From NCBI GenBank assembly GCA_947650285.1, contig CANTFL010001223.1, forward strand, positions 160,179 to 224,178: DNA of 64,000 nucleotides, given 5' to 3'. The notes under the pieces were generated by a model. It was not told where the DNA came from, made no database searches, and saw nothing but the letters and a program-made list of their open reading frames with translations. This stretch comes from Hyaloperonospora brassicae (Eukaryota; Oomycota; Peronosporomycetes; Peronosporales; Peronosporaceae). Shown here in pieces: positions 13,583 through 23,787 of this stretch; positions within the stretch are counted from its first letter, which is position 1, and each line of letters starts with the position of its first letter. The position numbers and the translations under genes are program-made.

Positions 13583-13598
13583 AAATTGATGAATGACA
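13583..13598 (-). promoter_or_regulatory. Oomycete core promoter (Inr plus FPR) of SCR1
   Basis: On the minus strand this reads TGTCATTCATCAATTT, matching 13 of 16 positions of the oomycete core promoter GCTCATTYYNCAWTTT. It lies 45-60 nt before the SCR1 start codon, the usual place for the transcription start in these organisms. The same motif at the same spacing precedes SCR2. Confidence 0.65.
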
Positions 13599-14223
13599 GG
13601 TCTAAAGCAACAGTTTGTCAGTCAAACCGTCGCCCACCCTATCGCTATCGAGTGACAAGACACGAACATGCAGCGCGAGCTATGCAATGCAAAAGATAAG
13701 TACGATCGCATGCATATGTTTGGCGTTGCGCAAACAGAGTCAGAATGTTGTGGGGTTGTGATAGGTCGAATCTGGGTCCGTGCATCAGAGCCAGTTCTCA
13801 TTCATGGCGACCGTTAAGATCCAGTAGGGTTGCGCGCACAGCGCAGGGTCTCGCGACAGCACGAGCATCCATTCAAAAAAGTATATAGCAAAGCAAGCCT
13901 GCATTTTCGCGCAGACGCCATAGTTGCATCACCTCACACAAGTTCAGGGTCCAATATCTGCAATCACTTAATTATGCGACCTCGAGTGAGCAAGGAGACG
14001 TCGCCTTGACGACTTCTTATCACTCTGCATTTAGTGTAGTCTACTGGTGCACCGCCTAACTAGCTACAAGAACCAACACGACAACATCTTTCCTGCGAGC
14101 ATTGCCTCGACTGGATAGACAGGCCATCATCGTCACACTCTACCAGTGCGCCATACACATGCAAGCGTCGGTGGTCGATATGCAAGAGGGTTCAAGCCAC
14201 TGTTGCGCACGCTTTACGCACAA

Positions 14224-14896
14224 TCAAGAACGTCGCACCGTTCGATTCGACGTGACGATGTGTCGCCTTTCTCGTCGGTCGATCGCATACGAGGTGGTGA
14301 GTGGGCAACGATCTACCACCACCAGGACCAGTTGCTGCCCGTCGCCGATTGCTAATGGATAGGCCACTCCTTGCGATATCGATGCCGGTCGGCCGATCGT
14401 GAAAGAAAACAAGGCTGGACCGTAATCTGCGCACGGATGCGTGAGCATCTGCCCTTTGGATAGCGTCATAGCAACAGGCGGGATGCGCGGCTGGTAAACA
14501 TCTACGGGAGCACTAAAATGCACACGCACTACGCCATCGATGCCGAGTGGATCACAACGTGTCAGCCCCTCTACATCGAACGCCTACCGACACAATCGAT
14601 GGAAGGGTACAACAGACTGCGACACGATCACGAGTGCTGTATATAAACTCGATCGGAATCGGGCCACAGAGCACCTTCCGGTACTGTACCATGTTCTGTT
14701 CGATCTATCGTCGCATCGGATCGGTGCACGAGATGGTGGCTGGGACAACACAACACATCTGAACGCCGTGCAACCCCTCTCGCTCCTCTACGCAATGAAT
14801 CCAACCCTTCCTCTCCAGCTGGCCACATCGTAGCGACATCATAGCACGGCCGTCATCCAAACGACCGCGACTCGCAAGTGCCCATTGTAGCCTCAA
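14224..14896 (-). pseudogene. Degenerate ORF, unknown family, copy 1
   Basis: Two overlapping minus-strand frames look like one protein of about 220 residues broken by a frameshift near 14550. In this copy a TAG at 14705-14707 replaces a Trp codon that is intact in the copy at 50527-51211. Conserved stretches between the copies include a PVDVYQPRIPPVAMTLSKGQ segment and a GDGQQLVLVVVDRCPL segment. I do not recognise the family, there is no signal peptide, and it may be an old transposon fragment or host gene. It lies 0.7 kb upstream of SCR1. Confidence 0.35.
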
Positions 14897-15140
14897 AGAA
14901 CCTGCTCGTGTGTCACGCTCTGCTTGTCGCTGGCCGAAAGCTCTGATCTCACGTGCGGTTCAGACAACACGCGACCAGCAACAGCAGCGCAACACGTCGG
15001 TCGTTCGCCCTCTCGTCGATGCCACCGCCGCGTCTCGTACTCCGTCAGTGGTTGTTTGCTACTGACTCTTCTGACTTCGGACAAGATATGCGGCTTGCAT
15101 ACGGTAGATATCGAGAGCCGGACCTCACACAGGTAGCTAG

Positions 15141-15276
15141 AGAGAGAGAGAGAGATTTCATGACTGTCTATTAACACGTGATTATGTACAAGATGTCTGA
15201 AAGCTCCTGAGCCAGGAAATCAAGTCCGGATCCGGAAGAGTTTCGTGACTATGACCCTCCTCACACAGGTAGCTAG
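15141..15276. other. 136-bp insertion with 17-bp flanking duplication
   Basis: Compared with 49733-52323, this copy has 136 extra bases, bordered by a 17-bp direct repeat (CTCACACAGGTAGCTAG at 15124-15140 and 15260-15276) present once in the other copy. An (AG)n run follows the first repeat. The pattern fits a short insertion with target-site duplication or a slippage event. Confidence 0.6.
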
Positions 15277-15493
15277 TCAACACTACCGACTCATACATCA
15301 GAGCTCGAGCAGCCGCTTCCTCGGCACTTTGATGCGACGACAGCAGAAGAGGAAATATTCGGCCCATGTGCTCTTGAGCAACACCCTGAAAAGCTCGATC
15401 ACCAGCAAGGCAGCAACACTTTGACAGCACAGGACTTTACAAGACCAGGCCGCCACTGTTAAAGAAGCGGAGGGGCTTGGTTTTTTGGGACCT

Positions 15494-15579
15494 GGCGTAC
15501 TGTTGAAGAAGCGCAGCTGCCTCGTTTCTGGGTCATGGCGTACTGTTGAAGAAGCGCAGCTGCCTCGTTTCTGGGTCAC
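15494..15579. repeat. 43-bp tandem duplication
   Basis: A 43-bp unit starting GGCGTACTGTTGAAG occurs twice back to back here and once in the duplicate copy near 51670-51715. The two units differ at one base, so the duplication is recent and specific to copy 1. Confidence 0.85.
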
Positions 15580-15936
15580 GGCGTACTCCTCCAGTATCCC
15601 CAACGTCGGTGCAACCACGCATCAAGAAGCCAAAAAGCGGTGGCTGAGATTCGTGATCTTATTGAATGCGCCGGGTTGATGATACGTTGAGGCAGAGTAG
15701 AGGTTTGACGGAATCGACCACGTCGCCACCCACTGCAACTGATCAATGCCTGCACCTGGAAACCTACCACGATAGCTATCGCATCGAGTATTCATAGGCG
15801 GAGTCAGGTCGTAGCCTGCAGAGCGTCGTCCTTGTTTAGCAAGCCTGAAACGGAGTATACAGGAGGATCACAGGGACCCTCATGTGGAGGACCAGCAGTC
15901 AGTGGCCGACTGCTCGGCGCGATGTCGGACCTAAGA

Positions 15937-16411
15937 TGTAACGGGGTTACACGTCGGCTGGTAGTCGACGATAGGTGTGGTGCACACAAGAGAGGGGGTA
16001 TCCTATAAAGTAATTTTAGAACACAGTGAGTGTATCAATTGTTGAAGACCGATGTCTATCATCAATTGATCGCGAGATCTTTTAAGAGGTAATTTAGGGC
16101 AGGTTTAAATACGTTTTCTAAGGTGTTCTTTTAGGTTAATTAAAGAAATAAAAATGCAGTGCCCCTTTTGATCAGCAAGAGACACGTGCCTCATGAGGCG
16201 TCTTTGATCGATAGGAGCTAGCAATACCTGTGAAGATAGCTGCTCCTGAGCACTCTGTGCTGTGATTCTTTTGAATCGTTTGGTCTCTTAGGAACGGGGA
16301 CCGTAAGCTCTCTGAGCTTGTTGACTCTCTGAGTCGGGTTCGTAGAACCAAAGCTGCTCGTAAGAGCGTTAAGTCTTCCTCTGACTTAAGGAGCTGTGTA
16401 GCTCCGCTACA
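15937..16411 (+). repeat. 5' LTR of element A
   Basis: The LTR is bounded by TG...CA and is 475 bp long, matching 23055-23529 at about 98%. At five variable sites it shares bases with the 5' LTR of element B rather than with its own 3' LTR. Confidence 0.95.
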
Positions 16412-16413
16412 CT

Positions 16414-16430
16414 TGGTTGCACTTGCAGTC
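16414..16430 (+). other. Primer-binding site of element A
   Basis: TGGTTGCACTTGCAGTC begins two bases after the 5' LTR, the normal place for a tRNA primer-binding site. Elements C and D have TGGTAGCACTT at the same spacing, so the families probably use related tRNA primers. Confidence 0.7.
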
Positions 16431-16470
16431 AATCTTCGCCTGAGTCGGTAACGACTGATCCTCTGTGAGG

Positions 16471-17447
16471 ATGGAGCAATCCACACCCCTCTCTGAGGCC
16501 CAAAACGTCGCGCTTGATAAGCTGACCGCGGCCGTAGGCCCTGAGTACGTGGAGTTTCTCGCTGCGCAATTCCCGATGTACTCAACGCACGAGTCGAGAC
16601 CTTCATGCAGTATGAAACGGCCCTGTTGGGCCAGGTTCAAAACCAAGTAGCGTCGGCTATGCCGACACGCTATGTGGCTATGCCACCAGAAGAGGCTAAG
16701 CCTCGTCCCATTCGGGTGGACGCTAAATGTTACTCCGGAAAGGAGGAGGAAAACCTTACCCTCTGGATCCGTGAGATTGAGATGGCAATGGACTCTGGTC
16801 TCATCTCACTTGAAAACCAGCGGTTCTCGTTGGCTATCTCTAAGCTCGATGGTAGAGCGAGAGAGTGGTCTTTGACGTGTGGCACGTCGGTCAACTTGGC
16901 GTTTCTCACGTGGGATTCGATCAAATTAGACCTATTGCGAGTTTTCTCGCCGCCTAACCAGGCATACCGCGTGCGCTCACGCTTCTTGTCTACTCGTCAG
17001 GGTATGAACGAGTTAACGGACTATGTCCAGGAGTTGAGAACTCTGATGGCTGCCATGCAGTCCGACCCTCTCCCTGATACCGTCTACGTGACAGTCTTCA
17101 TGGAAGATCTTCGCACTGGTATTACCAGGACCGAGGTCTTTCGAGTCCATCCCTCGACTTTTGAGGAGGCTGTGAGCATCGCTCAGAATGCTGAGCATAA
17201 CTTCAGGTCGGCCAGACTTGGTTGTAATGGGTACAACCCAAGCTTTGCGAGAGCAACCTCTGCAAGCACCTCGGCTTACTCTAAGCCCAAACCGATGGAT
17301 CTCAGCTATGCTGAAGATGAAGGCAAAGCGGAGCTTCATGTTGCAGAGCAACGACAGGAGGTGAGACGCTGTTATATGTGCGGAAGCACTAAACATTTGC
17401 GTCCCACTTGTCCTTTGCGTAAGCAACGACCGACTCCTACGGGTTGA
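16471..17447 (+). pseudogene. Gag of element A, one frameshift
   Basis: The likely start is the ATG at 16471 (MEQSTPLSEAQ...). About 35 codons on, near 16575, the frame must change to continue into the main Gag frame, open to 17447. The main part has the helical retrotransposon-Gag domain with a FLTWDSIKLDLLRVF-type segment and ends with a zinc knuckle, CYMCGSTKHLRPTC (CX2CX4HX4C). Gag forms the nucleocapsid-like particle and the knuckle binds RNA. The same frameshift occurs in element B, so it is either an old shared defect or was spread by gene conversion. Confidence 0.8.
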
Positions 17448-18122
17448 AACCCCAGCCTCAACCAGAAACTTGGAATGTCACGGGGAAACGTCGACACCCA
17501 GTAGGCGCGGGGCGCCCTATTGGGGTAGAACTGAGTTCTGTCACTTCTCTACGACGTAGAACGACACAGGGCTTAGCCCCACAGAGCTCCGTGCCAGCAA
17601 TCACAGAGCGTGGATACAAGTCTGGCTTGTTAGTCGCTGAGGCGATAGTTACAGGCTTTGAGAAGCACTGGTCGATATTAATCGATTCTGGGGCGTCATG
17701 CAACTATGCTAGACGCCGTTCCCTTGAAGGGGAGCCAGCAATATGCTGAGGCGCTCAAAGCGCATGATGGTGATTCCATCACTGTTCGGTTAGCGACGGG
17801 TAGTTGCGTTAGTGTGCCTAAAGTTCCGTTGAAATTGGGCGTGAGGTTTTTGGACTTTGATAGTACAGAACGCTGTCTCGTCCTTGACTTGGATTCGAGA
17901 TACGATCTCATCCTAGGCATGGCATGGCTTGAACGTCATGAACCATGGATCGATTGGAGGTCTAAGACCTTAGGCGCAACGTGCAATGTTCCTAGTGGAG
18001 TTTTGGAGAGTCATGAACCCACCTTTGCTAGGCAACAAAAGCACTATTGGCGAGAGCCATTGACGGAAGATGTCAATGTGCTGGACATTGGTATGTCGGA
18101 GTTGATTAACTCGAATGTCTAA
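17444..18122 (+). pseudogene. Aspartic protease region of element A
   Basis: The frame opening at 17444 contains the protease active site LIDSGASCNYA (D-S-G-A) near 17685. A frameshift just after it moves reading to the frame that ends at 18122, which carries the second half of the protease fold with DLILGMAWL near 17905. The domain would process the Gag-Pol polyprotein. Element B has lost the Gly-Ala-Ser-Cys of the active site, so this copy keeps the better protease. Confidence 0.75.
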
Positions 18123-18125
18123 GAC

Positions 18126-19193
18126 ATGAATGTTGAGCGGAGCTCTTCTAATGTGTTTGAAGAGAGTTGTACTCCGTTGAGTGATACTCGTTGTGATAAT
18201 GAGTCACTGCATGCGTCAAGCATGGTTGGCCTAGGGCCGAGACATCAAGAATGTAATTCATCTGATGTGAGTGGGGTGGCACATAAAATCTCATCGAGTG
18301 AGGGCGGCCGAGGTGGCACCTCACTGAATGTCGGTAATGACATTGATGGCGAGAAGCCAGAGCGTTCAGGGATAGGCCCGAATGCTGTACGTGAAGTGGT
18401 CCGTGTAAATCCACTGGGTGAAGTGTTTGAGTTACGTAACACTTCACCAGATGTCGTTCAAGACATGAGCTCTCGTCTAGAGCGTGCTAATACAAATAGC
18501 AACCACGTAGACCCGACTGTCCCGGCCTCTAGGAGGCGTACGGTTTCTGTGAGGAAGCGATTCCAGCGTAAGGTGGTAACTGTGAAGCGCCCAACGTCTA
18601 AGAAGTCACGAAGTGATAATAGTAATAATACACTATATACACTTGTCAATGGGTTGACTGGCCATATCGATGGCAATATTAGTCTTGAGACTCTTCCATC
18701 TTTGGATACTCTCTATGAACTAGACGAAATGTCTGACGGCGAATTTAGCCAAGCCTTACAGGCGGGAGAATTATCCGAGTTAGTGGTCATTCGACCAGAT
18801 ATTGAGTTGAACTCATCCTCGTTATTGGACGAGTCTGTCCTTGAGGACACAAAGGCGGCATCGGATGCCCGTAGTGCATCTTCGATCCTTAAGGACCCTC
18901 TTGATCCGTTCTATCCTTTGGTAAAGGAGTTTCAGGACGTGGTGTGTCACAACCCACCGTCCGTCTCACCTCCCGATAGAGGTGTACGTCATGAGATTGA
19001 CTTGGTTCCTGGAACTAAATACTGCGTAACACGGCATTGGCATTTACCGAAAGAACAGTGTGACGTCATTGACGACTTCTTTCGTGCAAAGCACGCAGCG
19101 GGCATGGTTCGTGAGACCAAATCTCCTCATTCCACGCCCACATTTTGTGTTCGAAAGCCCAATGGAAAGTGGCGCATTGTTCATGCTTACTAA
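18126..19193 (+). pseudogene. Pol linker and start of reverse transcriptase, element A
   Basis: This 355-codon frame is a poorly conserved Ser/Asn-rich linker followed, from about residue 285, by the N-terminal RT segment ([13 protein letters not shown], then [17 protein letters not shown]). It stops at 19193 where the frame should continue into LNAATIPAQTPIPRKD at 19198. Element B has the same break. The linker between protease and RT differs at 7 of 355 residues between A and B. Confidence 0.8.
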
Positions 19194-19681
19194 AGCTTAA
19201 TGCTGCCACGATCCCGGCTCAGACACCAATCCCTCGGAAAGATGTTCTTCAGAACAATATGGTGGGATGTACGATGTACAGTGCACTCGATTTAGTCGAT
19301 GGTTATTACCAATTACTCATGCGTGAGAAAGATATTCCGCTATCAGCGGTTAGTACCCCGAGCGGTATGCTCTGGGAGTGGCTAGTTATGCCACAGGGCT
19401 TGTCAAACGCGCCAGCTACGTGCAATCTTCTTGTGACGCAACTGTTTCGGCCTCACCTAGGTTATGCACAGACGTATTTTGATGACACCTTTGTCCATAG
19501 TCGTGCTATGAACGGCCGGTCTGATGTGGATATTCACATCGACCATTTACGAGCAGTGCTCGAGTGCATGCGCACAAACAAGTTGTATGCCAACGCCTCT
19601 AAGTGCATCTTTGGTGCACAAGAGATTTCCTTTTTAGGGTGCTTCATTGGGAAGCGTGGTCTTAGAGCGGATCCCGCTTAG
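19145..19681 (+). pseudogene. Reverse transcriptase core of element A
   Basis: The RT palm contains MPQGLSNAPAT and the catalytic YFDD box at about residues 114-117 of this frame, with SFLGCFIGKRGL near its end. Stops at 19679 (TAG), about 19766 (TAA) and about 19836 (TAG) separate it from the RNase H. All three are also present in element B. The translated segment is identical in A and B over 178 residues, whereas flanking parts differ, which suggests recent sequence exchange. Confidence 0.85.
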
Positions 19682-19897
19682 ATAAAAGCCATAGTCGATT
19701 GGCCGGTTCCTCGGAACCAGAAGGACTTACGTAAGTGGCTTGGTCTTTCCAATTACTTACACAAGTAAAGTGCAAACTATGCAGACATGGCTCGACCATT
19801 ATCCAATCTCCTTAAAAAGGATATGGAATGGTGTTAGACGAACACCGAGCAGGAAGCCTTTACGGCTGTAAAAGAGAGTCTTCTTCATGCGCCAATC

Positions 19898-21470
19898 TTG
19901 GCTTTGCCCGATCCTAATCGGCCTTTTAGTGTCGTCTGTGACGCATCTGACTTTGCCATCGGCAGTGCTCTGTTACAAACTGATAATGATGGACGGGAAC
20001 GCGTCATTGCGTTTGAGTCCCGGCAGCTGAAAGCAGCTGAAAAGAACTATCCAGTTCATGACAAAGAGCTACTTGCAATGAAGTATGCTTTAGTGAAATT
20101 CAGAGTTCATCTGCTTGGCTCGAAGCGTTTTGTGATCTTTACAGATCATGCGTCATTACGCACTGCGACCCAGTCGCCACATCTCTCTCAGCGAATGGCT
20201 CGTTGGCTCTCATTCTTTGCGGAATACAACTTCGAGGTGAAGTATAAGCCGGGCAAGCAGAATGCTTTGGCTGATGCGTTGTCACGCAGGCCTGACTATG
20301 AGCTTGCTCATGTTACGACTCTGTCATCATCGGTCACAGACCTCATTCGTTCGGCATATACCAATGATGAACATTGGGTAGCTTTTCTACGTGCTCTGGG
20401 GAGCGAGGAGTTTAACGACTCAGACATTAAATTGTCGGCACGTTTGCGTGCGAGGCTACATCGATATTCCATCGATCAAGGCCTGTTGTGCTATAGCACA
20501 GATATGGAGGATACTCCCCGTATCTTTGTCCCTCATGATGAGGAATTGAAGTATCGCATCCTCTATGAGGCGCGTGATCCTGCGGTGAGCGGTCATCTCG
20601 GTCGAGAAAAGACATATAGCTCCGTGAGCCAGTACTATTGGTGTCCCAAACTTTACGAATAGGTAAGCACGTACGTGCGTACGTGCGAAACGTGTCAACG
20701 GTTGAAACCCTCAGCTCATGCGGCTGCGCCGCTCGCTATTCTTCCTATACCCTCTGAGTGCTGGGAGTCCATCAGCATGGATTTCATGTTCGGTCTGCCG
20801 AAAGATGTGCAAGGCAATACGGGTATTGTGGTCTTTGTTGACCGTTTGAGCAAGATGGCTCACTTGGCGGCTGTACCAGATACCATTGATGGTGAAGGTA
20901 CAGCTACGCTGTTTATTGATCGAGTGTTTCGACAACACGGCTTTCCTGTGGCAATTGTCTCTGACCGAGACCCTCGCTTCACTGGGAAGTTTTGGAAGTC
21001 CATCTTCAAGGTGCTCGGCACACGTTTGGACATGTCCACATCGAATCGTCCGCAGACTGATGGTCAAACCGAGCGAGTCAATCGCGTTATCGGTGATATA
21101 TTACGCAGTGTTTGTGCTAATACACCAAAACGTTGGAGTTCGATGCTCCCGGTTGTTGAGTTTGCGTTAAATAACGCTGTTCACGCCTCTTCAGGCTTTA
21201 CTCCGTTCTACGTGAACGGTCTCACACACCCTCGCGTTCCGTTAACGCTACCACTGAGTGGTTCAGGGCTTGGTGGGGGGAGAGATGGCCGATCGGCTTG
21301 CAGATACCAGCCCTGCTACTGTTCATAAACAGGTAAGCGAGTTTCTCGCAACGCGCTTGAATGTGTTACGACACGTGCGTGATGCACTGGCTGATAGCCG
21401 AGATAGACAAAAGGAGAAAGCTGATGTTAAAGGCAGAGGATGTATTGAACGTTATAAGGTCGGAGACTAA
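19898..21470 (+). pseudogene. RNase H and integrase of element A
   Basis: The RNase H is seen in CDASDFAIGSAL, DKELLAMKYAL and TDHASLRT. It is followed by the integrase zinc finger (H...H, then CETCQRLK) and the catalytic core with D in SMDFMFGLP, D in SDRDPRF and E in DGQTERVNR. A TAG at about 20660 cuts the zinc finger, an extra G in the G run at about 21280 shifts the frame, and a TAA ends the frame near 21468. Element B lacks these three lesions. The enzyme would insert cDNA into the genome, but this copy cannot make it. Confidence 0.85.
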
Positions 21471-21506
21471 GTTCTACTCAATGCTAGAAACCTACCTACC
21501 AATGTA

Positions 21507-22124
21507 GTGTCTGCCGTATTCAAGACAAAGTTGCGTCCGCGCTTCATTGGTCCATTCACGGTCATTGCTAAGAAGGTATCGGCGTATACGCTCAACCTCC
21601 CGCGCAAACTGCGCACGCACCCAGTGTTCTACGTTGGCTTACTTAAGCCGAATCGGGATCCGTCCCATGTGAATTCGGAGGCGCTTGCGCCGGGTAATAG
21701 GGCCTTGCCGTAGGCTGTTGCATCCGAACCAGGAGGTCAAGCTGACCATCCACACGGGCTAAGGCCAACTCCAATGCTTGAACACGGGCTTGCATCGCGT
21801 CGAGCGCACTCTGGGTCTTACCCGATGTCTCTTTGAGACCACTCAGCGCACGGAGCACCTTCTCATGCTCCTCCTTCGGTACCCCGACCACCAACGACTC
21901 TGCTCAATGAGAAAGGGAACCACCAGCTCCATGTGGAGCGACTCCTTCAGCGACGTCGTCGTCGTGGTCAATACCAGTATCTGGTGAAGTGGCGAGGGTA
22001 CCCGGAGTCGGAGAACTCGTGGGAGTATGAGATACCCCTTCGGCAGTACTGCCCTTACGCCGTGGATGTTTTTGAACATCGTTGCCAGGGTCGCCTTGCG
22101 AACGAGAACGCTTCTCACCAATAG
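21507..22124 (+). pseudogene. Pol C-terminus and chromodomain of element A
   Basis: The frame from 21507 holds the end of integrase (LRPRFIGPFTVIAKKVSAYTL, HPVFYVGLLKP) and meets a TAG at 21711-21713. The same frame continues through one further TGA near 21834 into an unmistakable chromodomain at about 21930-22080 (YQYLVKWRGYPESENSWEYE) and ends at 22124. A chromodomain at the integrase C-terminus defines chromoviruses and can guide integration to chromatin marks. Element B has the same two stops. This coding is overlapped on the other strand by the antisense gene. Confidence 0.75.
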
Positions 22125-22944
22125 TGGTGGGAGGTGGCGTGTTGCTCCGCACCTTAGGGTCGTGACCCGTGGCTACCATTGTAGCCGGAGCATAACGCGT
22201 ACGTGTACGCAACTGGCCTCTGGCCTTGAGTTTGGCATACTCGAACCGGAGCTTCCGTTCCAGACGAACGTCAGCCACATCGGCGCTGGCCCGCAGCGTT
22301 GGCACACTGCTAATATACCGCTTGCGGTACACCCAACGGATTAACTCATTGTCCTCCTCCTCGGGCAGTTCGCCAGCGAACAACAAGATGGGCACGCCCT
22401 TTATCGGTCGAACCGAAACACCACGAGAAAGACTCTCAAGGTGTGCAAGGTACTGACCTTGCGTGGTAAAGGCTGGTTCGAGATACCTCTCATTTAGATC
22501 CTTGCGAAAGGCGATATCTTCTGGCGACGTAGCCTCGGGGCCAATGGCCCATGTTGAAAGGCTACGGCCTCCCGTTTGACGGAGGCGTTGTTCCACGTCT
22601 GGTGTTGAGAACACGCAACCACTCCGGTTTCGAATAACCGCCTGGGTATGAGTGCGACGTAGAGCACGCTCCTCGCGCTGACGGATCAGCTCCTGTTGTT
22701 CGTCGAGCGGGTTCGTGATGATGTTCTCACCTGCATCTGTTGTATGATGCTGCGCCACTGGCGAGGTGGTTTCACCACGTTCAACGAACGGATTCGGTGC
22801 TGTTAGAGGACAAGCTTCAGGTACAGCGGTGTGGGATGATATCCCGTCATCTCCATGGACACTGGTATCACTACCATAGTCCACATCCTCGTCGAAGTCG
22901 AGGTAAGATGAAAGAGTCCGAGACTCGTTGGGTGGCAATGCCAT
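21643..22944 (-). CDS. Antisense ORF of element A, 346 + 83 codons, unknown function
   Basis: The gene starts at the ATG at 22944, in a good context 110 bp inside the 3' LTR, and runs against pol. The first 346 residues have an acidic Ser-rich N-terminus, an Arg/Glu-rich central domain (about 70-240) and a Pro/Ser/Thr-rich tail. A single in-frame TGA at 21904-21906 separates it from a further 83 codons ending at 21643, which are predicted coiled coil (many Leu, Ala and Glu heptads). It overlaps the chromodomain and the pol end. The copy in element B differs at one residue in 429. Element C has a similarly placed gene. It may be driven by the 3' LTR. Antisense ORFs after pol are known in some plant Ty3/Gypsy lineages; I know of no assigned function here. 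Confidence 0.7.
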
Positions 22945-22975
22945 GGTGTTTCGTATTTAGCAACCGCGAGGTTAA

Positions 22976-22993
22976 GCACACACACACACACCG
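22976..22993. repeat. (CA)n microsatellite in the antisense gene leader
   Basis: A short CA repeat lies between the antisense start codon and the 3' LTR. It matches a GT run at the mirrored place in element B (41405-41422), with a slightly different length. Confidence 0.8.
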
Positions 22994-23042
22994 ACCTCTT
23001 CGAGATAAGAAGCCGATTGACGTTTAGTGGTAACGTCAGTCT

Positions 23043-23054
23043 GGTGGGGGAGGG
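23043..23054 (+). other. Polypurine tract of element A
   Basis: GGTGGGGGAGGG directly precedes the 3' LTR, as needed to prime plus-strand DNA synthesis. The same tract is found in element B at 41343-41354 in reverse complement. Confidence 0.8.
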
Positions 23055-23529
23055 TGTAACGGGGTTACACGTCGGCTGGTAGTCGACGATAGGTGTGGTG
23101 CACACAAGAGAGGGGGTACCTTATAAAGTAATTTTAGAACACAGTGAGTGTATCAATTGTTGAAGACTGATGTCTGTCATCAATTGATCGCGAGATCTTT
23201 TAAGAGGTTATTTAGGGCAGGTTTAAATACGTTTTCTAAGGTGTTCTTTTAGGTTAATTAGAGAAATAAAAATGCAGTGCCCCTTTTGATCAGTAAGAGA
23301 CACGTGCCTCATGAGGCGTCTTTGATCGATAGGAGCTAGCAATACCTGTGAAGGTAGCTGCTCCTGAGCACTCTGTGCTGTGATTCTTTTGAATCGTTTG
23401 GTCCCTTAGGAACGGGGACCGTAAGCTCTCTGAGCTTGTTGACTCTCTGAGTCGGGTTCGTAGAACCAAAGCTGCTCGTAAGAGCGTTAAGACTTCCTCT
23501 GACTTAAGGAGCTGTGTAGCTCCGCTACA
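23055..23529 (+). repeat. 3' LTR of element A
   Basis: The LTR is 475 bp, TG...CA, followed by the TAAGA target duplicate. It shares five variant bases with the 3' LTR of element B that differ from both 5' LTRs. Confidence 0.95.
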
Positions 23530-23787
23530 TAAGACGCCAGAGGCGTCATGTTCGATGTGCACCCGCTGGCCCAAGACTTTTTGGCGCGTGCTCACCCTGT
23601 TGCGTGTCTTTACGTCCTCTGGCTGTAAACAGACAAACAAATCGCTCGTGAGAGATCGGACCGTGCGATGTCTGGCAATGTATAGAAGCGGTGGTACGTA
23701 GCGCAAGAATGATTGGCAGCCTGCAACATGACGAGAAACACCAAAAGCGGCACGGGCTCACAGCTCTGGGCAGGAGTGCCAGTGGAG
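23530..23787. repeat. Segmental duplication block 1, copy 1 (right part)
   Basis: This continues the duplicated block after element A and matches 52067-52323. Similarity ends near 23787 at CCAGTGGAG, after which the two copies have unrelated sequence. No gene is supported. Confidence 0.85.

Larger units (their letters stand above)
13533..15936. repeat. Segmental duplication block 1, copy 1 (left part)
   Basis: This stretch is nearly identical to 49733-52071 in the same orientation. It begins exactly at the SCR start codon and continues beyond the inserted element A at 23530-23787. The first 430 bp upstream of the start codons show no difference by eye; further along there are scattered SNPs and a few indels: a 136-bp insertion here, a 114-bp insertion in the other copy, and a 43-bp tandem duplication here. 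The only visible coding relic is the degenerate minus-strand frame at 14224-14896. Confidence 0.9.
15937..23529 (+). mobile_element. Ty3/Gypsy LTR retrotransposon A (chromovirus-like)
   Basis: This is a complete 7.6-kb element with 475-bp LTRs that begin TGTAACGGGG and end CTCCGCTACA. It is flanked by the 5-bp target duplication TAAGA (15932-15936 and 23530-23534). It has a primer-binding site, gag, protease, RT, RNase H, integrase in Ty3/Gypsy order, a chromodomain, a convergent antisense ORF and a polypurine tract. The two LTRs differ at about 10 of 475 positions. Several stops and frameshifts make gag-pol defective. The empty target is preserved at 52067-52071. Element B is its inverted relative. 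Confidence 0.95.

Noticed and set aside
14102..14833. Several plus-strand frames in the duplicated block
   Set aside because: They are opposite the more coherent minus-strand relic and are not kept in length between the two copies.
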